A DNA stretch of 64,000 bases from Linderina pennispora (lineage: Eukaryota; Kickxellomycota; Kickxellomycetes; Kickxellales; Kickxellaceae). The position numbers were made by a program, and so were the translations under genes. Under the pieces are notes generated by a model that saw nothing but the letters and a program-made list of their open reading frames with translations, did not search any database and was not told the origin of the DNA. The stretch covers positions 1 through 64,000 of the forward strand of contig NW_024468288.1 in the NCBI RefSeq assembly GCF_002104995.1. The letters are read 5' to 3'. Numbering within the stretch: the first letter of the stretch is position 1; each line of letters starts with the position of its first letter. Positions 8,700 to 17,768 of the stretch are shown piece by piece.

Positions 8700-9367
8700 T
8701 CTGCTGGTTGTCGGCTGTGTATAGGAGGGGGTGGGGTACCCACGTTTCCCTGGTTCTGGAAGCGGGTTTTGTGTCTGCGGGTTGCCATAGGGCGTGCCAG
8801 TTTTCGAGCCACTTCTTTCTGGTGGAGAATATCCTCGATGACATCTGCCATGCCCTTAGCTGGGTCAATGTTGCGTGGTGGGGGCAAACCATGAGCCACA
8901 TATATGCGCCTAATGCGCTGGGCTGTGACAAATGATGCTGCATCTGCCGCCAACAAATAGAGGTTGTTGGCAAGGCGTGCGAAGTCACTGAGGGGAAAAC
9001 CATCTGGTCGATGTGAGGCACGTAGTAGGGCATCATCCAGGATACGAAAGATCCCTGAGATACGAAACTGGATTTCTGTAAGGGCTTTATCTGTGGCCTG
9101 GTCACGTATAGCTGGCCAGTGGATGCGAAATTCTGGAGTTTCGAAGGAGCGGTCTCGGTTTCTTGCTGTGGCAGCTAGCAGGTGACGGCGATCTTGGTCT
9201 TCTAGTAACGATGCGTAGACAGGGAGGGTAGCTGCAGGGACTGAAGATAGCGTGTCTTCGTCAAAGGAGAAATCAGAGCTAAGCGGTGATAGTGTAGCGC
9301 CAGGAGTTACGCCCATAGCGGCTAGGGCGTGTTCAAGTTGTTGAATGCGGATTTGGATGTCAGACAT
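8609..9367 (-). CDS. DIRS gag-like protein
   Basis: First gene of the retroelement, 252 aa from ATG 9367. It starts with a short coiled-coil-like segment (IQIRIQQLEHALAAMG), has a helical middle part (FPLSDFARLANNLYLLAAD) and ends in a basic, Gln/Asn/Pro-rich tail (NTNGQQRNQRAPRHPTQH) suited to nucleic-acid binding. No zinc knuckle is present. Assignment as gag rests on position and composition; direct sequence similarity is not recognised. Confidence 0.7.
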   Translation of the reverse strand: MSDIQIRIQQLEHALAAMGVTPGATLSPLSSDFSFDEDTLSSVPAATLPVYASLLEDQDRRHLLAATARNRDRSFETPEFRIHWPAIRDQATDKALTEIQFRISGIFRILDDALLRASHRPDGFPLSDFARLANNLYLLAADAASFVTAQRIRRIYVAHGLPPPRNIDPAKGMADVIEDILHQKEVARKLARPMATRRHKTRFQNQGNVGTPPPPIHSRQPAEPQRNWSNHSTSNTNGQQRNQRAPRHPTQH

Positions 9368-9436
9368 TGTGAAAGTTAATTAGAGATAATAGGGTGGCCT
9401 TTAATGAAAATTTGGCGATTTTTGCCGAAAAATTGA

Positions 9437-9621
9437 AAGGTAAGGAGCTCATCCATAGAGGTACTAGCTCCCTTTTTTATACGTGTCGGATGATACTCAG
9501 AAGCTCACCCTCCACGTTTCATTTATGATTTCATCTAAAATTTCATTTTAAATTTCTATCTTAATTTCGGTCTTTAATACAGAAAGGTTCCCAACCAGCA
9601 GTCACTGCTGTGATGACTAAT
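9437..9621 (-). repeat. DIRS 5' inverted terminal repeat
   Basis: The 5' end in coding orientation, starting ATTAGTCATCACAGCAGTGA. It is an inverted copy of 5506-5685 at the opposite end. It contains a TATAAAAAAGGGAGC stretch (plus-strand 9469-9483) that may act as the element's promoter. Confidence 0.82.
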
Positions 9622-9725
9622 AAAATATTTATCTACTGCTAGTAATTGATTTCTTATTTGTTAATTGGTTATTCTGTTAACAGATATTTAGTTTCTTTAA
9701 ACTTTTATATTTATGAATGGCCTCC
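9622..9725 (+). repeat. 397-bp terminal repeat, copy B, right 104 bp
   Basis: Matches 1607-1710 and ends in GAATGGCCTCC. The ACT that follows is the right target duplication of the Harbinger-like element. Confidence 0.9.
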
Positions 9726-10007
9726 ACTAATCTTGCTTCTAACATACTTATAACCAAAACCTTCTCCAAATACTTTATGCAATCTAACACTAGCTGACTT
9801 CTGCTTCACCTTTATATCTGATTCACTGCATTTCTCAACAACAACCTCAACAATAAATGAGTCAACAAATATTTCAGAAGAATGCTCAAATCCAAGTTGC
9901 TCTATACCTCTAGCAGTATACCTAGCATCAGCAACATCAGGCATATTTCTTCTTTCTGATAACACTCTTGATAGTAATGCTCTTAGTTCACTCTGGAAGG
10001 GGGTCAT
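9726..10007 (-). pseudogene. ORF1-type transposon protein, 5' part of the interrupted gene
   Basis: From ATG 10007 the frame encodes 94 residues collinear with the start of the intact ORF1 (RRNMPDVADARYTARGIEQ against the NMPD region of the 547-aa protein). It is cut after VRSKIS by the insertion. The reading frame resumes at 1313 as EKYGPVAIYKV. This gene belongs to a second, related element whose outer end lies near 10460 or 10599. Confidence 0.85.
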
Positions 10008-10599
10008 TCCTGGACTTGTAAATTTTAGTTATTTGCAATTTTGTTAGATAGATATTTGAATAATCATTTTCAGAACTATTTTTTGCTACTAATTATTTTT
10101 TCTATAGTTATTATTTGTTATTGTGTCCAGAATGCTTTTGTGTGTATAATTGATTTTAAAAATACAAATATTTTTTTTGCCATTTCACCCAAACCACCAT
10201 CGGCATCTTGGAAAAGTTTCAGTGAACATAATTTCAACCAGAAAGAAAAACTTTGCATATTTGGGGTTAATTTTCATTGGGCAATAAAAGTCAATATCTC
10301 AATAGATGTGGCTAAGCAACCACAAGGAAATTATGTTCACTGAAACTTTTCCAAGATGCCGATGGCGGTTTGGGTGAAATTTTTATTTCACTGAAATTGC
10401 TAATAGTTCCAGCATGCATAAATAGTTAATGGGCAGATAAGTATCTCTGTATAACCCCCCTAGTGAAAAATTATATTTACTGAAACTTTTCTAAGAAACT
10501 AATAGTAGTTTGGGTGAAATTATTATTTTACTATAATTACCAATAGTTTCAATACATATAAATAAGTATTATACAGATAAGTATCTCTGATTGACCTCC
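10008..10599 (-). mobile_element. Terminal region of a second ORF1-type element (upstream hairpin and duplicated end)
   Basis: Upstream of the split ORF1 lies a hairpin with arms 10182-10235 and 10327-10380 (53 of 54 paired, 91-nt loop). Its arms share AAACC, TCGGCATC and TTTCAGT blocks with the hairpin of the first element. Beyond it an imperfect tandem duplication of about 125 bp (about 10338-10460 and 10475-10599) ends twice in a TIR-like sequence. The outer one, reverse-complemented, is GGAGGTCAATCAGAGAT, close to GGAGATCAGTCAGAAAT at 1314. The other end of this element is outside the window. Confidence 0.7.
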
Positions 10600-10789
10600 T
10601 CTGTAAATACCCAAATGAGTGAATCTAGGGTATTTATGCCAATTGATTCTATATCATAGGAGAACTAGCTAATGATCTGGCCAAATGCTATTGAATTAAA
10701 GAAATACAGTATGGCATAGACAACTAACCTGATTAGCTGTATATGCACATTTCTAGGAGCTTTGATCAGTCAAGAATATATATAAGTAA

Positions 10790-13700
10790 GCTTGATAAAA
10801 AGTATATTATCTTTAATAATACCAATTGCCAGGTAAATACTAATCCAAAATAATACTGTATGCTGGCCAACTATGTTAGTATTTGCTGTTGGTGATACAA
10901 TATCAACTGAATCATATAGAACTATATGTGGAATTGCTGCATTATATGCTGCTACCAGATGTAGATCCAGTAGTCTTAAACAATTGCAACTAGTTTGGTC
11001 AGGGAGTTTATTAAAAGTGCAGAAAACTAGTACCAGTAACCGCTGCATACTGAGAGGAATATATACCAAATATCCATTTTGACCTGCCCAGTCTCACACT
11101 CCTCGTCCGCAACCAAAGTTCCTTCAAGGTTTACCGGATTGATACCTGTACCCAAATCCCCGTCAGCGGCCAGTTTGGTGCAGTCTCTTGCTGTTGTACT
11201 CATCTTCCAATATTGGATCATTGATAGCCTTGGCCTGCTCGGCATTGCCATCATCTTCGATGCCATCAACTTCCTTGCCCTTTAATCCATCGTCAGAACT
11301 TGGTGTCTTCCTTAGTGTTGAGCTCAGCAAGTGTGGCAGCGAATCAGCCCAAGGCTTGTAGTTCCTGTGGATTGCCCTTGAGCGCAACCTTGCCCTTGCG
11401 CATCACCACGATGTACTACGCATATAGGAAGACACATCGATATATGACAAGTGATGAGGACACAAGTGCAGTCCTGCATCAGCGATGACTTGTTCAGCAG
11501 GCATTCCATCAGGATGTGCTTGGTAGTGTGCGCATCGACAGTTGACAGACAGTCATCAATAAGTAGGATCTTGCAGTCCAAGTACACAGCATACGCCAAT
11601 GCAACATGCTGCTTCTGGCCACCTGACAGCATCACACCATGCTTGCCAATCTCGGTCTGGTTGCCAGCAGTCAGGATCCGCAGATCAGGCTTTAGTGTAC
11701 AGATATGCAGCACCCCCTCATAGCGCTGCTGATCATACGGCTTCGCCAAATAGGATGTTCTCGCGGATAGTGGCATTGCGCAGCCATGCCTCCTATGCAA
11801 CATAGCCAACATTGCGAATTCCTGTCTGTTCATATGACAGCACAATAACGTCTTGATAGCCCTGGTTCGAAGCGATGCTCTGGTCAGCATTGACAGTTGG
11901 CAGCTGAATAGACCCACTGATCAATGTCATCTCACCAATGAGCGCTGACAGCAATGATGACTTGCCACTGCCTGTCAGACCAGCAATGACCGATAACCCA
12001 TTAGTAGGGAAGTGAATATCGATGTCCTTGAGCCTGAATGCAATCTTATCTGGCTGTTCCTACTGGCTGTCCAATGAAGCATCTGAACAGGTCAAAGCAT
12101 CCGATATCAGTGGTGTGTTCTCATTGACCTTCGCCATATACCTAGTAGCATCGGCTGAGTTAGTCAAGTTGATTCTTCCCATGTGTCCCAAACTAGACTG
12201 GGCTTGACAAATCCTAGCACATCACCACTGCCATCTACTTGACAGATCTGCTCTTCGAGGTCCTGGGCCTGAGGCATCGCAAGGTATGAATCGATACGTT
12301 TCAGCGACACATAGCCCGAAATGACCCAGCTCAAAAAGTCGAGGAAATGCTCTAGTGAAATTCGCAGAAGCTGGAATACCGAGATCGTTGTAAATACAAT
12401 CTCGGCATTGATTTGATGTCCGAATATACTAGTGTATGATGCAAGTGTCAGTACCATGACGATCATCAGCGACAGAGACGTGATGATGGATGCATAGGCC
12501 CAGCCGAGTAGCCATCTCCACATTGAACCCAGCTGCTTTTTGTGGTGCGCTTCGATCTTTTTGAGGAACTGGGACTCTCAGCCATAGAGTTTGGCAGCCT
12601 TGATTCCTTGCAGAAGCTCTGTAATCGCTTCCACATGCTCGTAGCTCAGCTCCGAAGTTTTCTCCTCAAGATCGGACAAATAGTAGAATAGTTTCCTTGT
12701 CAGTGGGTAGTACAGGAATCATGACCGAGAATCCGATGAGCGATGACTATCCCAGCAGCTTGAACATGTAAATGACACCAATGACTGCTGACAGAGGCAG
12801 CATGTACAGGTCATCCAGGTAGGCGACGATCTTGGTGACACGGTTGAGATCTGTGGTGAGCAGATTCATTATTTTGCCATTTGTCGCTTCCTGCGCCGAC
12901 TCTAACCCATTCGTCGCTGCTATCCTCATTGTCATCGCCCGTGACGCCCTCAAGTGATCCCTTTGCATGACGGTTCAAGGTCTTGGTAGACAGCTCGCTA
13001 ACAAAGAGACCCTTCATGTGGAAATCTATATGATGGCTAACCCACATCGCTTGGTCAATAAGCTGCATATTTAGGAGTGTGAAGACGAACAGCCCGAATG
13101 CATCCAGATATACACTACAGATAGATTTTGCTGGAGTACCACCTACGGTAGTATTGCCAATAATCTCGATCAACTGCAGAATGCGCTGCAAGAAGAACAG
13201 ACCAGAGTAGTTTAATACTGCAACAGCTACAGAAAGCAATAGCTGAGTGAGGAGCTGAGGGGCAGATGTTAACATTAGCGACAATAGCAGAGGCCGACCT
13301 GGTTTGCGGTGCTTTGCATAGCAGCTCCAGTTTGGAAGTGCCATGTCACTCGTATCCAGTTTGTAAAGATCCGCATAGTCGAGCTGACGACGAGAGCCCT
13401 TGTAGAATATGTCGCTGACCCACGAGAATGTGAATGTATCGAAGCCACGAACCACTGTACTCGGGTGTATCAACCAAGGGAAGGAGAGCCATTCTTTCCA
13501 CGTGTTTGTGCCAATGGTGTTTCGACAAAGTCTCTGTCCGACTCAGCATCCACATATTCCTCGGTCTCATCGGTGCAGGGTTGGTGTGGGCAGAGGAAAA
13601 TTGCACGGTGCTGCGCGGCTCCATGGAGGAAAAACAAGACAGCGCTAGTGACTGTAATCAAGAGCAAGTAGCGCGAACGCTGCGAGGCACCAAACCAGAA

Positions 13701-14130
13701 CAGGAGCATCCCTGTTCTTGGGTGTGAAGAATGAGAAGTAGACCTCAAGCAAGTCGAGGGCAAATAGAATACCAATAGCCTCTCAGACGTTGTTTTGGCA
13801 GAACACTGCCATCCAAGTGAGAGTCCGGCCAAAAGAATCGACAGCAGGGTACTGGCCACACCGATCGTGGCATCGGTTGTCGACCAGACGGGTGTTGCCT
13901 GGTGGGCGGCGAACTGGCTTTGAATCAGCTAGCCATAGTTGACCTGTCCGGACAATAGTATGACAATAGCTATAACTGATCCGGCTGCTATACCTGACAG
14001 AACAATCAAAAGGAGCTAAGATTCCAAACTGGAAGCAGTCGCTGCTGCAAAGACCAGGACCAGGTTTTGTCATTGCACTGTCTATCGTGATCGTGTGTAG
14101 CAGTTGATGCAAGGGATGCGAGCTGTGTTA
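10790..14130 (-). pseudogene. Decayed MRP/ABCC-type ABC transporter
   Basis: Minus-strand fragments in several frames follow ABCC order. TMD0-like hydrophobic pieces (14.1-13.5 kb) are followed by TMD1 (13.47-12.8 kb, FDTFTFSWVSDIFYKGSRRQ), more TMD1 (12.52-12.16 kb) and NBD1. NBD1 has an intact Walker A (GLTGSGKSS near 11.97 kb), LSGGQKQ signature and LLIDDCLSTVDAH Walker B (11.9-11.3 kb). The post-NBD1 linker is at 11.2-11.08 kb. Past 11.08 kb the DNA becomes AT-rich, but translated pieces (SGYWY, QDYWIYIW) still align with the start of TMD2 of the transporter at 59.3-64 kb. NBD2 is absent. At least six frame breaks and several stops show it is dead. Confidence 0.8.
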
Positions 14131-14132
14131 GA

Positions 14133-14365
14133 ATCTCATGATCCGATTACTGTGAACTACATAGTTTTTGATCCTATTGTTCTTTTTTCTTTTTTTTCTT
14201 CCTCTTTTTGGCTGTGCCACCTGAGCAATGGTATAAAACCTTTTCGTTCGCCTCTCCCTTCCTACTTCTCTTTAGCTTTATTCATCAATGTATATTCCTT
14301 GGCTCAGTCACTTTCTATTCCTGATATGCTCACAACACTTACACATTTCTGGATTAAGAAAGTAG
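14133..14365 (+). repeat. ~230-bp repeat, copy 1 (promoter-like)
   Basis: Pairs with 16511-16735. Shared blocks include CTGTGCCACCTGAGCAAT, a GTATAAAAC/GTATACTAC TATA-like site and ACACATTTCTGGATTA. It lies just upstream of the broken acyltransferase gene, so it probably is that family's promoter region, copied with a gene that no longer exists at the second site. Confidence 0.65.
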
Positions 14366-14713
14366 TCAGTCATGAATTCAAATCACCGGTGGTGGATCCT
14401 ATGATTTACGGCCAACTTCCACCGTGGATGCCGATTTCCTATCAGTGGGCAGAGCAGGCATATAGCAGTGATGACGAGCCGAGCTGAGCCATGACAGAAA
14501 TGAATGTATGCATGTACTTCGGCATATAAACAACTCTCATATATACAAATGGTTGAAGGGTATAGTGACCACGCTGAACAACGCACTATTTCAGGTAATT
14601 TATTGGCTAATTGTTATAATTTTGACTCTATCCCATGGCTGATTCTCACCAGTATACTTGCTCACACACTGGTGATATTTCCAGTATAAATACTATGGGC
14701 AAGACACTAGTAA

Positions 14714-16218
14714 ATGTCTTCTTCAACTCTTCCTTGCCAATTCATGTTACCTAGCCACTTTACTATGGACAACTTTGTAAACAGCGATCGAATCAAAGAG
14801 GTATATCTGCAGTCGGTTAGATATGCTGGTCTCAGAAATAGCCTTACGGTTTCTTTTCTTTTATGCCAACGCCACTGGGGCCGGGGATTTTATGCCAGGC
14901 AACACGCTCAAGGAAGGGTTCTATCGGACTCTTACCCTCTGTCCTTGGTTTCGCTGGTGATATTCAAACAGACATCTGGCAGGCGGAATGGAGGTCATCG
15001 TTGACAAGGGCAATCTGAACATGCCTGATTACCGTGAGTCACTGATCATTGGTGCATTTCAGCAAGATTCAGTCATCTGGGTTCAGTCCTGCGACCTGGC
15101 CCGATGACGTAGTTCCTGTTGGACTGGTTCCATGTCCCGACAAGGCTACTGGAAGGATCAAATTGCTGCATGTTCACGTTGTGCGGCTAAAGGACAACAG
15201 CGGGATGGCAATTTCAGTCAATTTCAACCATGGTGTTGCAGATGCTAACACCGTTTTGACATTCGTCAACCGCTGGGCGGATGAGACGCGTGCACTAGTA
15301 ATCAGGCGTACCCGTGGCAGAAGTGACCTATTGCTTTGGTGCCGATGTCATCAAGCAACACCTGCCGAGCGAGCGTGCACCCCTCAGCGAAGTGTCCAGC
15401 AAAGTGCTTTCTGTAAAATCCCGTGTGGCAGATTTCATAATGTGGCTGTCGCCTAACAAGCGCAGAAGGCTGATGAGCTTTTTGATCAACTCTGCTTCAC
15501 CGCGTGGCCATCTATTCCGGATTTCACGTGCCAAGATTGACGGGCTTCGCAGTCAAGTACTCGAGCATCTTGCCACATGGGACACGCTTGTCCACTAATG
15601 ACATCATTTCTGCCTGTTGCACACAGGGTCCACGAACAAGGCTGTGATAAGGAAGCATCGAGGATGGCTGACAAAAACTCACTGATCGAAAGAATGGAGC
15701 TGCAGGCGAACATTGTACTGTAGTTGTCGTCAACTATCGCCATCCATCTTGGAATGGCAGAGTTGAACTACATGGGCAACCCAGTATTGGCCGAATATTT
15801 TCTCACTCCAATGCACCAGGCACATCAGCCGATTACTCCCGAAGACTATTGCCATAGTTTGCTAGTCAGATTCGGTCACGGATATCGGCCCGTAACTAGT
15901 CCGCGTATTGGACAAACTGTTGACACTCTTGATTCTGGGGAGACGAGTACTGGTAATTTCCTTGCCATTGCCATGAACTACAAGGTTTTTACTGATGCTT
16001 CTAATATTGCTTCTCTCAAGATGTACATTGCGGATTTTGGCAGTGGTGTTCAAGCATTTTCAACAGTACATCCTGAGCTCAACATGGGGTCGTTTATGAT
16101 TCTTCCACCGCCTCCCCCAAGCAAGGACATTCTTATCAATTACTTTGATGCGTCTTCGGTTATGGACAGTGTGATGAAGAACGAATTCTGGAGCGAGTTT
16201 AGTGAGCTGATTTACTAA
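14714..16218 (+). pseudogene. Frameshifted HXXXD-type acyltransferase (transferase family PF02458-like)
   Basis: Starts at ATG 14714 and ends at the stop at 16218, but the frame changes several times. Visible pieces are FMPGNTLKEGFYRTLTLCPW, GGMEVIVDKGNLNMPDY, the catalytic HXXXD motif in NFNHGVADANT, PNKRRRLMSFLINSASPRGH, and the C-terminal structural motif ADFGSGVQAF, equivalent to DFGWG of BAHD enzymes. Such enzymes move acyl groups from CoA to alcohols or amines, often in secondary metabolism. Full length with both key motifs retained but at least three frameshifts suggests fairly recent death, or sequence error in part. An intron could explain one break at most. Confidence 0.72.
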
Positions 16219-16510
16219 TAGATACGTACCTTCCCTGTTTTCCAATGATGTGTGACAAGAAGTGAGTGACTATATCATGGTAGATTAGTTTTTTGTAAGC
16301 AGAGGATCCACAAAATACAATATATTTTGGATGGAGGTAGATGCTGAATAGAATGTGCTTGCAGCATGCAGCTACGCTGCATCCACTTTAATGATAGGTT
16401 AAACTTCAGATCCATGGAGAACAGGTTTCATAAATGTACGGGGTTGCGAAATGGAGCAAAAATTCCTACCCTGCCAGCAGCTCTTCTACTTTTGAAGTGA
16501 TTATACTGTT

Positions 16511-16735
16511 CGAATCTCTATCCGATTACTCTGAACCACATGGTTTTTCCATCCTGTTGTTTCTTTTTTGCTTTTTGCTGTGCCACCTGAGCAATAGTAT
16601 ACTACCTTTGCGCTCGCCTCTCCTTTTCTTTTTCTTTTCTTTTCTCTTCAGCTTCCCTCATCAATATATGTTCCTTGATTCTGTCACTTTCTGTTGATAC
16701 GCTCACACTGCTTGCACATTTCTGGATTACGATAC
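16511..16735 (+). repeat. ~230-bp repeat, copy 2 (promoter-like)
   Basis: Diverged copy of 14133-14365. No acyltransferase sequence follows it; a copia fragment does, so the second gene copy was lost or replaced. Confidence 0.65.
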
Positions 16736-16832
16736 CATCGTTTAATATTCAGCTTACATATAACATATCATATATCAGGTATTTTTTGCTACTTGTTTTC
16801 TGTTCTCTTTTTTTTGCCTTACATCACCCACC

Positions 16833-17090
16833 ATGCACCCTAGGCCTACAACAGCAGTTGCTCTAGTGAAATATCCATCAAACTATCAGCGTACCAAACA
16901 TGTTAGGGTCATCTGGCACTTGCTTACTGAAGCGTATGACGATGGGCTTTTCCAAATCTCGCACTTGGCTGGCTCTGAGATGCCAGCGGATGTGCATACA
17001 AAGTCTCTACCAAAGGTCACCCATGAGAAGCATGTCACATTCATAATTGGAAGAAACACACAAGCATCATCGACTACGGAGGATGTTTGA
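16833..17090 (+). pseudogene. Ty1/copia RNase H C-terminal fragment
   Basis: An 85-aa frame whose middle matches the end of copia-type polyproteins: VALVKYPSNYQRTKHVRV, then a WHLLTEAYDDG region, and AGSEMPADVHTKSLPKVTHEK, the classic ADxxTKxLP tail. Only the last part of RNase H is present. The ATG is fortuitous. Confidence 0.75.
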
Positions 17091-17097
17091 CACTAGT

Positions 17098-17768
17098 CAA
17101 TAGACTACACGGTTAGCCCTAAATCGACGAGTCACTGTGTTAGGAAAATCCTGACTTGGCGACTCACCACCTATGTGATGTTGAGCTTTCTCCTGAAAGA
17201 ACTTTTCTCTTTCTATCCTTTATTGGTTTAGCCGCTTAGTATTTTCTCATTTGGTATATCTAAAACTTCACGTATTACACCTCAGTTTACTTTACATGAT
17301 GACACTATGGAAGTTTTCAGATCGACCAACAATAAGAGCAGCTCCCATGCCAAACCAATGGAGATATCTAGTAGAGACCTGTGACCACTACAATCACAGC
17401 TTGTCACCCTGGTCTCACTGAGGAGGCCAGATGCCGCACAGCAGTGAAATCCTCATAGATGCCAGTGTATGGCATTAGTAGCTTTCCTTTCTCCTTTCCT
17501 TTTTTCTTTAGTATTGATATTCATACCTTATCCCTCTTGTTACCGCAACAACAGTAATTGGATCTCGAGATTCTAACAAAATCAGCATCCGCCAGTTTAA
17601 AAAATTGCTGTGGCCGCAGCAAATGGCTGCTGATCTCGGATCACAGCACAACAGGTTGGCTCTTATGTACCACTAGTTGGATACAGACCCTTGCCACTCT
17701 CCCTTTTCCTACCACCTTGCTTAGAAATATACTGTTTTATCATTATTTCTACTGTCACTATATCACTA
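17098..17768. other. Gene-free stretch: possible copia LTR remnant and a dispersed repeat
   Basis: About 40 bp past the copia stop is TGTTAGGAAAATCCTGACTT, a typical LTR-start style sequence; no second LTR copy is in the window to confirm it. The stretch also contains the 146-bp repeat at 17295-17440. The last ~250 bp are pyrimidine-rich and probably hold the promoter of the F-box-like gene. Confidence 0.4.
17295..17440 (+). repeat. 146-bp dispersed repeat, copy 1
   Basis: Gap-free match to 49738-49883 at roughly 84% by eye. Both copies read open in the same frame from ATGATG through NQWRYLVETCDHYN to a stop just after SPW(S/F)H, so it looks like the end of a coding region, probably from a mobile element. 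Confidence 0.75.

Larger units (their letters stand above)
5458..9621 (-). mobile_element. Complete DIRS-like tyrosine-recombinase retrotransposon (4164 bp)
   Basis: Boundaries come from comparison with the uninterrupted repeat copy A: the host reads TATTTT^AAAATATTT with no target duplication, as expected for YR retroelements. Coding runs on the minus strand as gag (9367-8609), RT-RNase H (about 8700-6777) and tyrosine recombinase (ending 5776). The ends are inverted repeats of about 185 bp, with a 63-bp extension on the left end. An internal complementary region follows the YR gene. Total length is short for DIRS elements. The YR starts where the RT-RNase H frame stops, leaving no room for the methyltransferase domain that DIRS1-type elements usually carry. 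Confidence 0.9.
1314..9725 (+). mobile_element. PIF/Harbinger-like DNA transposon with 397-bp terminal direct repeats, carrying a nested DIRS element
   Basis: Both boundaries are exact. ACT at 1311-1313 and ACT at 9726-9728 flank the unit as a 3-bp target duplication inside an ORF1-type gene. The ends form an imperfect terminal inverted repeat: GGAGATCAGTCAGAAAT on the left and, reverse-complemented, GGAGGCCATTCATAAAT on the right (13 of 17 identical). Cargo is ORF1 (1702-3345), a possible small ORF (3348-3587) and a DDE transposase (3628-4857). Unusually, both ends are the same 397-bp sequence in direct orientation (1314-1710, and 5165-5457 continued at 9622-9725). Without the 4164-bp DIRS insertion the unit is 4248 bp. 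A 3-bp duplication plus a DDE_Tnp_4-type transposase fits PIF/Harbinger; the long direct repeats are atypical of that superfamily. Confidence 0.8.

Noticed and set aside
7200-9105. N-terminal two thirds of the 1109-codon frame as a separate protein
   Set aside because: Overlaps RT-RNase H in another frame and shows no domain; only the YR end has homology. Kept as a finding about the open frame.
10041-10343. 100-aa plus-strand frame
   Set aside because: It runs through the inverted repeat at 10182-10380 and has hairpin-derived, non-protein-like sequence.
10770-11069. Possible small membrane protein on the minus strand
   Set aside because: Translated in the neighbouring frame the same DNA aligns with the start of TMD2 of the ABC transporter, so it is part of that pseudogene.
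14104-14487. 127-aa plus-strand frame upstream of the acyltransferase
   Set aside because: Lies over the promoter-like repeat and pyrimidine tracts; the second repeat copy does not keep the frame.
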